A stretch of DNA of 64,000 nt from CAZTQN01 sp964615765 (GTDB lineage Bacteria > Planctomycetota > Phycisphaerae > Phycisphaerales > UBA1924): positions 22,049 through 86,048 of the forward strand of contig CAZTQN010000015.1 of assembly GCA_964615765.1 (NCBI GenBank), given 5' to 3'. Position numbers and translations under genes: made by a program. The notes under the pieces were generated by a model that worked only from the letters and a program-made list of their open reading frames with translations, was not told the DNA's origin and made no database searches. Positions 26,270 to 33,958 of the stretch are shown here, in pieces; position 1 is the first letter of the stretch, and each line of letters begins with the position of its first letter.

Positions 26270-27526
26270 TTATCGGTTGCCGCGACGCGGCATCCCGAAA
26301 CGCATGCCCCCGAACGCGTCGTCACGCTCCGGCAGACGCTCGATCTGCTCCTCGGTCAACGCCGCCTTGAGCTTCTCCAGGGTCTCCCGGTCCAGCTTCC
26401 GCCGGGCGGCGCGGGCCTTGGCGAGCGGGGTCTGCTCCGGCCCGTCCCCGCTCTGCATCATGCGGCCCCAGTTCTGCATCATCTCGTCGCCGCCGCCGTC
26501 GGCTTCCGCCTTGGCCTGCTCCGCCGCCCACGCCTGGTTGGCCGACTCGACTTCGCGGAGATACGCCTCGCGGATGGCGGTGATGGTGGACTTCTGCTCC
26601 GGGGTGATGTCGTCGAACTTCTCGGCGGCGGCGGCGGCCTTGACCAGGTGCGGCTCGCCGTAGATCTGCGGGAACTTGGCCTTGCGGACGCTGTCCTCGA
26701 AGGCGTCGCGCTTGTCTTCGGGCAACGCGCCCTGCAGCACCGACGCGAAGCGGTCGTTGATGTCGCGCACCGGGATGCCGACCCGGCGCATCTCGCCCAT
26801 GGTCTTCTGCATCCCCTCGATGTCGAAGTTCATCATCCCCCCGCCGGGACGCATCGAGCTGTTGAGCTTCTCGCCCAGGTCGCGCCGCACTTTATCGCGG
26901 GATTCCAGGGCCGAGTCGAGCTCGCTGGCGTACCGCTCGAGCGACTGCTGCACCGGCTCGGGCACCTGCTCGAGCTTGAGCCCGTTGACCAGCCGCACCA
27001 GGTCCATCGACTCGCCGGAGAGCATGCCGTTGGGCAGGCTCTGGCGCCGGCGGTGGGCCCGCTCGACCTGGGGCCAGACGGCCTGCTGCTGCTCGGTCAT
27101 GAGCGAGCGGAGGTCGTTCATCAACTGGGTGTCGAGCTCGGCGGTGCGCTTGCCGTACTTCTCGAACAGCTTGGGCATCTCGCGCTGCCAGATGCCGGGG
27201 TCCTGCGAGTCGGCGAACTCATCGCGGACCTTCTTCATGTCGTCGTCGCGCGTCTTGGAGGCGGCATTGAAGTCGGCCTCGTACGCCTGGAACAGGGCCA
27301 TGGCGGCGGTCTTCTGCTGCTCGTCGAACTTCAGGATCGCCGCGTATTCCTCGATGGAGGACGCGTCGAGCTGTTCCTTGGCGCCCATGGCCCCGCCGAT
27401 GGTCATGGCCATGCGGCCTTGGCCGAGCGCGGGGGTGGAGACCGCCAGCCCGCCGAGCATCGACGCGGCCGCGACCGCGCACAGACCCAGACGACCGATC
27501 CGAGACTTCGTCACCAGCCGAGCCAT
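26270..27526 (-). CDS. Secreted Spy-like helical protein upstream of gspE
   Basis: The product is 418 residues with a signal peptide (MARLVTKSRIGRLGLC... ending near STPALGQG). The mature chain is almost wholly helical and charged, with repeated LTxxQ-like signatures: LMTEQQQAVWPQVE, ITPEQKSTITAIR, ALTEEQIERLPERDD. This resembles Spy/CpxP-type periplasmic stress proteins in pattern, but it is about three times longer. It is a paralogue of the next upstream gene (27680-29116): both share AVWPQVERAHRRRQSL / AVWPKVEMTRRREQGV, GMLSGESMDLVRLVNGL / GVMSGERVDLVDVVSDL and the ending LPERDDAFGG / LPEREARWGG. Its stop overlaps the ribosome site of gspE, tying it to secretion genes. Confidence 0.7.
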   Translation of the reverse strand: MARLVTKSRIGRLGLCAVAAASMLGGLAVSTPALGQGRMAMTIGGAMGAKEQLDASSIEEYAAILKFDEQQKTAAMALFQAYEADFNAASKTRDDDMKKVRDEFADSQDPGIWQREMPKLFEKYGKRTAELDTQLMNDLRSLMTEQQQAVWPQVERAHRRRQSLPNGMLSGESMDLVRLVNGLKLEQVPEPVQQSLERYASELDSALESRDKVRRDLGEKLNSSMRPGGGMMNFDIEGMQKTMGEMRRVGIPVRDINDRFASVLQGALPEDKRDAFEDSVRKAKFPQIYGEPHLVKAAAAAEKFDDITPEQKSTITAIREAYLREVESANQAWAAEQAKAEADGGGDEMMQNWGRMMQSGDGPEQTPLAKARAARRKLDRETLEKLKAALTEEQIERLPERDDAFGGMRFGMPRRGNR

Positions 27527-27679
27527 TGCCGCTCCTCCTGCTTGCCGCCGCGGCCGTGTCAACCGGCCGGGGCGAGATGGTAACACCGCCCGGAAAGGGC
27601 GGGGACGGATCGCACAGACGCGCGGGCGGCGGGAAGCCGTCGCGCGGCAGGCACGCCCGGGCTGATACCGCCCGGTCGG

Positions 27680-29116
27680 TCAGGAGTTCGGATTTCCGGC
27701 CGGCGCGTTTTCACGGGGCCGGCGCTCGCGGCGCGGCTGCTGTTCGCCCTCGCCCCGGCCCTCGCCCCGACCCTCGCCGCGCCCCTCGCCCCGGCCGCCC
27801 CAGCGGGCTTCTCGCTCCGGCAGGCGGGCCTTCTGGTCGGCGGTCAGCACGGCGTCGATCTTGGCGATGGTGGCCTGGTCGAGATCGTCGCGCTGGCGGC
27901 GGGCGTCGCGCATCTCGTCGGTCATGAACGAGCGCATCGCCGCGTTCAGGGCACCGAACCCCCCCGCGCCCCCGCCCGCGTCGCGCATCGCCTGCACGGG
28001 GCTCCACGACTGCTCGCGCTCGGACATCATCTTTTCCAGGCGGGTGTTGATGCCGCCGAGCTGCTGGGTGTACGAGGACTTGATGGATTCGACGGCCGAC
28101 TTCTGTTCCGGGGAGAGGTCCTCGAACTTCTCGACGGCGCCGATGGCGCGCGAGGCGTATGTCGGGCGGTACACGGCGGGGAAGGAGCGGCGCTGGACCG
28201 TCTGGTCGAACTCGGGGCGCGCGGCTTCTGGGAGAAGGGCCGCGATCTGCCGGGCGTAGCGCTGGTTGACGTCGCGCACCTTGATCGCCGAAGCGCGGGC
28301 GTCGTTCAACAGCTTGTCCATCGCGTCAAAGTCCTGGGCGGCCAGGAGTTGGCGGAAGCGGTCGGCGACTTCGTCCTGGACGCGCTGGCGGTCGATCAGT
28401 TGGCGGTCCAGGTCGTCCTGGTACTGGTCGAGCACGGGCTGGACCTGGGCCTTGGCAGCGGCGTCGAGGTTGAGGTCGGAGACGACGTCGACCAGGTCGA
28501 CGCGCTCGCCGGACATCACGCCGCGTTGCACGCCCTGCTCGCGCCGGCGGGTCATCTCGACCTTCGGCCAGACGGCGGCCTGCTCGGGGGTGAGGACGGC
28601 CTTGACGTCGGCGAAGAAGGTGCTCTCGAGTTCGGCCCGCTTGGCGCGGACGCCGGCGAGCTGGTCGGCCATTTCCGTGAAGCCCTCGGGGCTCGGGTTG
28701 TCGCGGAGGCGCTCGCGGAGCGTGCGCATCTGCTCGCGGAACTTCTCGGCCTCGGTGCGATAGGTGTCTTCGAAGGCGGTGTGCAGAGCGTCGACGGCGG
28801 TGCGCTGCTCGGCGGAGAGATTGAGAGCGGCGGCGTAGCGGTCGACGTCCTGGCTGGTGATGGACGGGCCGCCGAACCCGCGGCCGCCCATGCCGCCGCC
28901 CATCCCGCCCATGCCGCCGAGGAGGCCCATGAACTCGCCGCCAAAGCCGCCGCCGCCACGGTCGCCCCGGTCGCCACGGTCTTGACGGTCTTGACGGTCA
29001 CGGCGTGGACGTTCGGAGCCGGGCTGCTCGGTGGGCTGAGCCGCGGCGGGCAGGGCGACGCCGAGCGTGCAGGCGGACAGGAGAACGGCGAGCAGTCGGC
29101 GGGCAGGAACGGGCAT
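27680..29116 (-). CDS. Secreted Spy-like helical protein with Gly/Arg-rich ends
   Basis: The product is 478 residues, start ATG 29116 with a signal peptide (LLAVLLSACTLGVALPAAAQ). After it come Arg/Asp repeats (RQDRQDRGDRGDRG) and a Gly/Met-rich stretch (MGGMGGGMGGRGFGG), then a long helical region with LNLSAEQRTAVDALHTAFE, LTPEQAAVWPKVEM, LSPEQKSAVESIKSSY and VLTADQKARLPER. The tail is GEGRGEGRGEGRGEG. It is a paralogue of the 26270 gene. Function unknown; a periplasmic chaperone-like or metal-sensing role is only a guess from the LTxxQ resemblance. The 153-base gap to the next gene holds no clear terminator. Confidence 0.7.
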   Translation of the reverse strand: MPVPARRLLAVLLSACTLGVALPAAAQPTEQPGSERPRRDRQDRQDRGDRGDRGGGGFGGEFMGLLGGMGGMGGGMGGRGFGGPSITSQDVDRYAAALNLSAEQRTAVDALHTAFEDTYRTEAEKFREQMRTLRERLRDNPSPEGFTEMADQLAGVRAKRAELESTFFADVKAVLTPEQAAVWPKVEMTRRREQGVQRGVMSGERVDLVDVVSDLNLDAAAKAQVQPVLDQYQDDLDRQLIDRQRVQDEVADRFRQLLAAQDFDAMDKLLNDARASAIKVRDVNQRYARQIAALLPEAARPEFDQTVQRRSFPAVYRPTYASRAIGAVEKFEDLSPEQKSAVESIKSSYTQQLGGINTRLEKMMSEREQSWSPVQAMRDAGGGAGGFGALNAAMRSFMTDEMRDARRQRDDLDQATIAKIDAVLTADQKARLPEREARWGGRGEGRGEGRGEGRGEGEQQPRRERRPRENAPAGNPNS

Positions 29117-29192
29117 GGGTGTCTCCGGTGCGGGCGGTGAGGCACGCGCACGGACCAACGCCCGTGACCCCGCCCCGATTGCCTTTACGCTG

Positions 29193-30494
29193 TCAGTTCG
29201 TTACCTGTTCGGGTACCCGAGAAGAAAATTGGGTCCGGACAGCCTGGGTTCCGGTCGTGGTTTCCCCCTTCATCATGGTGATGAAGGCGTCGAACAGGTA
29301 GGAGGCGTCGTGGGGACCGGGGGAGGCTTCGGGGTGGTGCTGGACGGCGAAGATGGGCCGGTCCTCCATGGCGAAGCCGGCGAGGGTCTGGTCGTTGAGG
29401 TGGATGTGGGTTGGGGCGCCGCCCACTGATTTGAGGGAGGCAGGGTCGACCGCGAAGCCGTGATTCTGGCTGGTGATCTCGACGCGGCCGGTGAGGAGGT
29501 TGAGCACGGGGTGATTGAGCCCGCGGTGGCCGAAGGGGAGCTTGTAGGTCTTGGCGCCGAGGGCGAGGGAGAGGAGTTGGTGTCCGAGGCAGATGCCGAA
29601 GGTTGGGACGGGACGAGCGCCGGGGGTTGAGGGGTTCAGGAGTTCGCGGAGGGAGGCGATGGTGCGCTCGACGGCGGCGGGGTCGCCGGGGCCGTTGGAG
29701 ATGAACAAGCCGTCTGCCTGATTGTTGAGGAAGCGGTCGCGGACGAGGTTGGCGGGGAGGTCGTGGGGGACGACCTCGACCTGGCAGCCGCGGTCGGCGA
29801 GATTGCGGAGGATGTTGCGTTTGACGCCGCAGTCGATGGCGAGGACGCGGAGAGGAGAGGGCCGAGGGCCGGGGGCCGCGGGCCGAGGGGATGGCGGTTG
29901 GGCGCTGGCGGCGGTCTGAACCGTTGGGGACCACTCGCCGAGGGTTTCGTGCCAGCGGGAGGGGTTGGTGCAGCCGACGTTGGGGACGAGGTTTTGGCCC
30001 GACATGTCGGGGGCGAGTTGAGCGGCGCGGACGAGGTCGTGATCGGAGAGTTGGGCGGCGGGGATGTCGGTGATGACGCCGCGCATGACGCCGCGAACGC
30101 GGAGGCGGCGGGTGAGGGCGCGGGTGTCGATGCCGGTGATGCCGAGGACGTTGTACTGGGCGAGGTAGGAGGGGAGGTCGGCGGTGGCGCGGAAGCTGGA
30201 GTGGATGCGGGAGAGTTCGCGGACGGCGAAGCCGGAGACCTGGACCTTGGTGGACTCGGGGTCGTCGAGGTTGATGCCGGTGTTGCCGATCTGCGGGGCG
30301 GTCATGACAAGGATCTGCCCGAAGTAGGACGGGTCGGTGAGGGCCTCCTGGTAGCCGGACATGGCGGTGTTGAAGACGACCTCGGCGGTCTGGGCGATGC
30401 CGCGGTTGACGGCGCCGAAGGCCTGGCCGTGGAAAATCGAGCCGTCCTCGAGAGCGAGGCGGGCGGGACGTGTCACGTCGGCGGGTTTTGTCAT
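29193..30494 (-). CDS. carA: Carbamoyl-phosphate synthase small (glutaminase) subunit
   Basis: The product is 433 residues. CarA cleaves glutamine and passes ammonia to CarB for carbamoyl phosphate, used for arginine and pyrimidines. N-terminal domain: LALEDGSIFHGQAFG, VVFNTAMSGYQEALTDPSY. Class I glutaminase: GICLGHQLLSLALG with the nucleophile Cys about 302, ISNGPGDP, and HHPEASPGP near the end. ATG 30494 (MTKPADVTRP) is preferred over GTG 30512. Between the two domains is a Pro/Ala linker (SAQPPSPRPAAPGPRPSP) coded by a CGAGGGCC-type dispersed repeat. carB is not in this window. Divergent from the gene at 30558. Confidence 0.96.
   Translation of the reverse strand: MTKPADVTRPARLALEDGSIFHGQAFGAVNRGIAQTAEVVFNTAMSGYQEALTDPSYFGQILVMTAPQIGNTGINLDDPESTKVQVSGFAVRELSRIHSSFRATADLPSYLAQYNVLGITGIDTRALTRRLRVRGVMRGVITDIPAAQLSDHDLVRAAQLAPDMSGQNLVPNVGCTNPSRWHETLGEWSPTVQTAASAQPPSPRPAAPGPRPSPLRVLAIDCGVKRNILRNLADRGCQVEVVPHDLPANLVRDRFLNNQADGLFISNGPGDPAAVERTIASLRELLNPSTPGARPVPTFGICLGHQLLSLALGAKTYKLPFGHRGLNHPVLNLLTGRVEITSQNHGFAVDPASLKSVGGAPTHIHLNDQTLAGFAMEDRPIFAVQHHPEASPGPHDASYLFDAFITMMKGETTTGTQAVRTQFSSRVPEQVTN
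29857..29892 (+). repeat. GGGCCGAGGGCC-type repeat inside carA
   Basis: A run of GGGCCGAGGGCCGGGGGCC and close variants lies within the carA interdomain linker. The same text, forward or complement, occurs at 22842-22861 (start of gspH) and 37471-37500 (after yicC). Confidence 0.7.
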
Positions 30495-30557
30495 GCTGGG
30501 CGGAGTGTACACTGCTCGCGGGCGGACGAGGGCGGATCAAGAAGGCAGGGCGCGGCG

Positions 30558-30977
30558 GTGCTGGTGTTCCGAACGACCATCCATGGGCACGCCGTCGAGC
30601 TGCGGCGGGGGGACCTTGGGGGGGAGACGGTGCGGGTGAACGGGCGGACGGTGAGCCGGTCGCCGATGGCGGGGCTGGGCATCGGTCGGGAGCACGAGTT
30701 CGATGTGACGGACGACCAGGGGCGGGCGCGGCACGTGCTGGTGATGGCGGAGTCGGCGCCGGGTGTGCGTGGGTCGCTGGGGCTGAAGCTGCGGATGCGG
30801 GTGCAGGTGGACGGCGTGGACCGGGCGCTCATCGATGGGCAGACGCTCAACGAGAAGACGCTGGGGTGCTGTCGCAACTGCGGATTTTCGCTGGAAGGGC
30901 TCACGGCGGAGAACGGGGAGATTCGCTGTCCGGAGTGCGGGCGGCACACGCCCGTGGGAGAGGCGGCGCGGACGTGA
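30558..30977 (+). CDS. Small zinc-ribbon protein coupled to priA
   Basis: The product is about 139 residues. Start GTG 30558 (VLVFRTTIHGHAVELRRG) is the first plausible one but no strong ribosome site is seen, so the start is uncertain. The first part is beta-rich (VELRRGDLGGETVRVNGRTV, HVLVMAES, LKLRMRVQVDGV). The end is a four-Cys zinc ribbon, CRNCGFSLEGL ... RCPECGRH, closely related in spacing to the ribbon of the membrane protein at 1065. Its TGA overlaps the GTG start of priA by 4 bases (GTGA), so the two are translated together; a role with the primosome is possible but unproved. Divergent from carA. Confidence 0.7.
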   Translation: MLVFRTTIHGHAVELRRGDLGGETVRVNGRTVSRSPMAGLGIGREHEFDVTDDQGRARHVLVMAESAPGVRGSLGLKLRMRVQVDGVDRALIDGQTLNEKTLGCCRNCGFSLEGLTAENGEIRCPECGRHTPVGEAART

Positions 30978-33814
30978 CGGGGCTATTTGAGAATGCGGAG
31001 GAGAAGCGGGGCGCGGGCGATGCGCGCGACGGGCGGCCGTGGCGGTTGGTGCGGGTGGCGGTTGAGCGCGGAATGGACGGAGGGGCACAGCGTGGAGGAG
31101 GGACCCCACGCGGAGCGTGGGGGGACCCGGGGGGGAAGGGGCGAGAGGCGAGAGGTCAGGGGCGAGGGGAAGGAGACACGCAGGACGTGCAGTTTCCCGG
31201 CGCGCTGACGTACAAGACGCGCGAGGCGATCGGGGTTGGGCGGCGGGTGGAGGTGCCGCTGGGGCGTGGGAACACGACGACGAGCGGGATCGTGGTGGCG
31301 GCGGGCGGGCTTGAGTTGGCGGACGGGCTGGCGATTGAGAAGATTAAGGCGGTGCTGTCGGACCAGGGGACGGCGCTCACGCCGCAGTTGGTGGAACTGG
31401 CGAGGTGGATGGCGGAGTACTACGTGTGCCCGCTGGGGATGGTGCTGGCGACGATGATGCCGGCGGCGGTGAAGAAGGGGACGGGGCTGCGGCGGGTGAC
31501 GATGATCGATCGGGTGGATCGGCATGGGGCGGCGGAGGTGCCGGAGGTGCCGGGCGATTCCGATCGCCGCGGAGCGGCGACCCAGCCGACAGCGCTCACG
31601 GCGAGCCTGCGCCGGGCGTGGGCGGCGGCGAGCGCGGTGCCGGCGGAGGCGTGGCCCATGCCGCCGGCGGAGGCGATGCTGGCGCTCGGCGTGAAGACGA
31701 TGGGGCCGATCAATCGGCTGATGGAGGCGGGGCTTCTGTGCGCGGTTGACGCAGAAGAGGTGCGGGCCCGCGGGGGTGTGAGCGGGATCGTGGGCGAGGG
31801 CGGGCAGATGGGGATCGAGCAGGCGGCGGGGTCGGGGCTCGCGCGGGATGACGCGCCGATGCCGACGATCGAGCAGGCTCGCGCGATCGACGGGATCAGC
31901 GCCGGGCTTGGGAAGTTCGGGGTGCATCTCTTGCGTGGGGTGACGGGGAGCGGGAAGACGGAGGTGTACCTGCGCGTGCTGGAGCGCATCTTGGCGATGG
32001 GCAAGAGCGGGCTGGTGCTGGTGCCGGAGATCTCGCTCACGCCGCAGACGGCGGGGCGGTTTGTGCGGCGGTTTGCGGGGGTTGGCGGGGGTGGGGTTGG
32101 CGTGGCGGTGCTGCACTCGGGTTTGACGGCGAGCCAGCGGCACAAGGAATGGCGGCGTGTGGAGAGCGGGGCGGCGCGGGTGATTGTGGGGGCGCGGTCG
32201 GCGGTGTTTGCGCCGCGCGATGATCTTGGGCTGGTGATTGTGGATGAGGAGCACGCGAGCGATTACAAGCAGGACCAGTTGCCGCGGTATCACGGGCGGG
32301 ACGTGGCGATCAAGCGCGGGCAGATCGCGGGGTGTGCGGTGGTGCTGGGGTCGGCGACGCCGTCGCTGGAGAGTTGGGCGAACGCGTCGGGCGGGAAGTA
32401 TGCGCTGTGGACGCTGACGGGGCGTGTGGGCGGGGCGCGGCTGCCGCGGGTTGAGGTGGTGGACATCAACGAGGAACGGCGGCGGCGGAAGGACCTGGAA
32501 AAGTCGGGCCAGGCGCGTGCGGGCGGGTGGATGGACGCGATCGGGCCGACGCTGGAGGCGGCGATCGGGGAGACGCTGGACGATGGCGGGCAGGTGCTGC
32601 TGTTGTTGAATCGGCGTGGGTATGCGAGTTATGTGGGATGCCGCGCGGGGTGTGGGTTTGTGCTGGGGTGCGAGGAATGCGACGCGCGGATGGTGGAGCA
32701 CCGGGTGGTGGCGGGGAAGCCGCCGCCGAAGGGGCTGGTGCGGTGTCACCACTGCTTGGCGCAGGTGCTGTTGCCGGAACGGTGCCCGCAGTGCGGGGCG
32801 GGGGTGATGTGCCTTGGGGTTGGGACGCAGCGGTTGGAGGAGGAGTTGGAGCGGAAGTTTGGGGGGAGGTTTGGGAACGAAGATGATGCAGAACCCACCC
32901 CCCGCTCCCTCACTCTGGGAGGGGGAGGAAGAGCGGATGCTGATGATGCAGAACCCACCCCCCGCCCCCTCCCTCTGGGAGGGGGAGGAAGAGCTGATGC
33001 TGATGATGCAGAACCCACCCCCTGCCCCCTCCCTCTGGGAGGGGGAGGAGAGGCAGATTCAGAGGCGGAGGTGTTCAGTGCGCGCCCTCGGGGAGCGGGA
33101 GGACGGTCGTGGATGATGCGTGTCGATGGGGACACGATGGGGTCGGCGAAGGATTACTTTGAGGCGTTGTCGCGTTTTGCCGCGGGGGATGTGCGTGTGC
33201 TTTTGGGCACGCAGATGATCGCGAAGGGGTTGGATTTTCCGAACGTGCGGCTGGTGGGGGTGATCAGCGCGGATACGGCGCTGACGCTGCCGGACTTTCG
33301 GGCCGGGGAGCGGACGTTTCAACTGGTGAGCCAGGTGGCCGGGCGGGCCGGGCGTGGGGAGAAGGTCGGGCGGGTGATCGTGCAGACGATGGAGCCGGAG
33401 TCGAGCGCGATTCAGCACGCGGCGCGGCATGACTACGAGTCGTTCGCGCGGGAGGAGCTCGAGACGCGCGCGATGGCGGGCCTGCCGCCGGTGACGCGCA
33501 TGGCGCGGATCGTGCTGCGCGACGCGGATCTTGAGAAGGCGCGGGCGCTGGCGGAACGGGTGGCGGCGGGGCTGAAGCAGGCGATCGCGGAGGAAGGGCT
33601 GAGCGCGGGTGAGGGCGGGGGCGCGGATGTGTGGATGTTCCCGCCCGGGCCGTGCGCGATTGCGCGGATCGCGGGGCAGCACCGGATCGGGATCGAGGTG
33701 TGGTCGCGGCGGCGGCTGGCGCTGCAGCGGGTGTTGGCGCGGGTGCGGGCCCGCGGGCTGGTCAAGAGCGACGCGAAGTGCGCGGTAGATATCGATCCGA
33801 TCGCGCTGATGTAG
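30974..33814 (+). CDS. priA: Primosomal replication-restart helicase PriA with repeat insertions
   Basis: The product is 946 residues, well above the usual 730-800. PriA reloads the replisome at collapsed forks. Present: DNA-binding N-terminus (TYKTREAIGVGRRVEVPLG), Walker A LRGVTGSGKTEVYL (Lys about 328), DEEH box (424-427), VLGSATPSLE, RRGYASYVGC, zinc Cys pairs (CGFVLGCEECDARM, CHHC, CPQCG), and LGTQMIAKGLDFPNV, QVAGRAGRG. GTG 30974 gives a 4-base GTGA overlap with the preceding gene. The extra length comes from repeats: an N-terminal insert near residues 38-65, SDRRGAATQPT near 196-206, and three 20-residue repeats of DDAEPTPRPLPLGGGG type at about 637-695 within the zinc-to-motif V region. 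Confidence 0.95.
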   Translation: MTGLFENAEEKRGAGDARDGRPWRLVRVAVERGMDGGAQRGGGTPRGAWGDPGGKGREARGQGRGEGDTQDVQFPGALTYKTREAIGVGRRVEVPLGRGNTTTSGIVVAAGGLELADGLAIEKIKAVLSDQGTALTPQLVELARWMAEYYVCPLGMVLATMMPAAVKKGTGLRRVTMIDRVDRHGAAEVPEVPGDSDRRGAATQPTALTASLRRAWAAASAVPAEAWPMPPAEAMLALGVKTMGPINRLMEAGLLCAVDAEEVRARGGVSGIVGEGGQMGIEQAAGSGLARDDAPMPTIEQARAIDGISAGLGKFGVHLLRGVTGSGKTEVYLRVLERILAMGKSGLVLVPEISLTPQTAGRFVRRFAGVGGGGVGVAVLHSGLTASQRHKEWRRVESGAARVIVGARSAVFAPRDDLGLVIVDEEHASDYKQDQLPRYHGRDVAIKRGQIAGCAVVLGSATPSLESWANASGGKYALWTLTGRVGGARLPRVEVVDINEERRRRKDLEKSGQARAGGWMDAIGPTLEAAIGETLDDGGQVLLLLNRRGYASYVGCRAGCGFVLGCEECDARMVEHRVVAGKPPPKGLVRCHHCLAQVLLPERCPQCGAGVMCLGVGTQRLEEELERKFGGRFGNEDDAEPTPRSLTLGGGGRADADDAEPTPRPLPLGGGGRADADDAEPTPCPLPLGGGGEADSEAEVFSARPRGAGGRSWMMRVDGDTMGSAKDYFEALSRFAAGDVRVLLGTQMIAKGLDFPNVRLVGVISADTALTLPDFRAGERTFQLVSQVAGRAGRGEKVGRVIVQTMEPESSAIQHAARHDYESFAREELETRAMAGLPPVTRMARIVLRDADLEKARALAERVAAGLKQAIAEEGLSAGEGGGADVWMFPPGPCAIARIAGQHRIGIEVWSRRRLALQRVLARVRARGLVKSDAKCAVDIDPIALM
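31105..31121. repeat. 17-bp palindromic repeat inside priA
   Basis: CCCACGCGGAGCGTGGG is the exact reverse complement of 10163-10179. It is read in frame as part of the N-terminal low-complexity insert of PriA (GGTPRGAWGDPGG). Confidence 0.85.
31150..31166 (-). repeat. Pyrimidine-rich dispersed repeat (complement) inside priA
   Basis: GAGAGGTCAGGGGCGAG is the exact reverse complement of 379-395; the longer match covers about 31137-31175. It encodes GREARGQGRGEGD in PriA. Confidence 0.8.
31564..31584 (-). repeat. Palindromic dispersed repeat inside priA
   Basis: TCGCCGCGGAGCGGCGACCC and the next A form the reverse complement of the thrC copy (20 bases identical to 2816-2835). It encodes DRRGAATQP without a frame break. 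Confidence 0.85.
32881..33056 (+). repeat. 60-bp tandem repeat, three copies, inside priA
   Basis: Units start at 32881, 32941 and 33001 with only a few changes between copies; the third is slightly short. Each holds ACCCCCCGCCCCCTCCCTCT then GGGAGGGGGAGG, with a CCCTCCCTCTGGGAGGGGG-type inverted repeat. The frame is kept, giving a 20-residue repeat. Confidence 0.95.
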
Positions 33815-33822
33815 CACATCAA

Positions 33823-33838
33823 CTCGGAGGGCTCCGAG
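33823..33838. other. Short perfect hairpin after priA
   Basis: CTCGGAG-GG-CTCCGAG lies 8 bases after the priA stop. No T-tract follows, so a terminator role is uncertain; the rest of the 144-base gap to uppP shows nothing clear. Confidence 0.4.
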
Positions 33839-33958
33839 GTCGCGGAGGGGACTCGGAGAGGGAGACAGGATGTGAGCCGAGAGCGGCTGGGGTGTGGCTA
33901 AGGTTGGCCCGCTGTTGGCGAGAGCGGTTCACGGACGGGGCGGCAAGAGGAGCGTCGC

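Noticed and set aside
29117..30557. A replication origin at the composition switch
   Set aside because: No dnaA, dnaN or DnaA-box cluster was seen; only the composition change and gene directions suggest it, so it is listed as a finding and not as a feature.
30470..30973. N-terminal extension of the PriA frame
   Set aside because: It overlaps the whole zinc-ribbon gene in another frame; GTG 30974 gives the common 4-base overlap and a normal PriA beginning.
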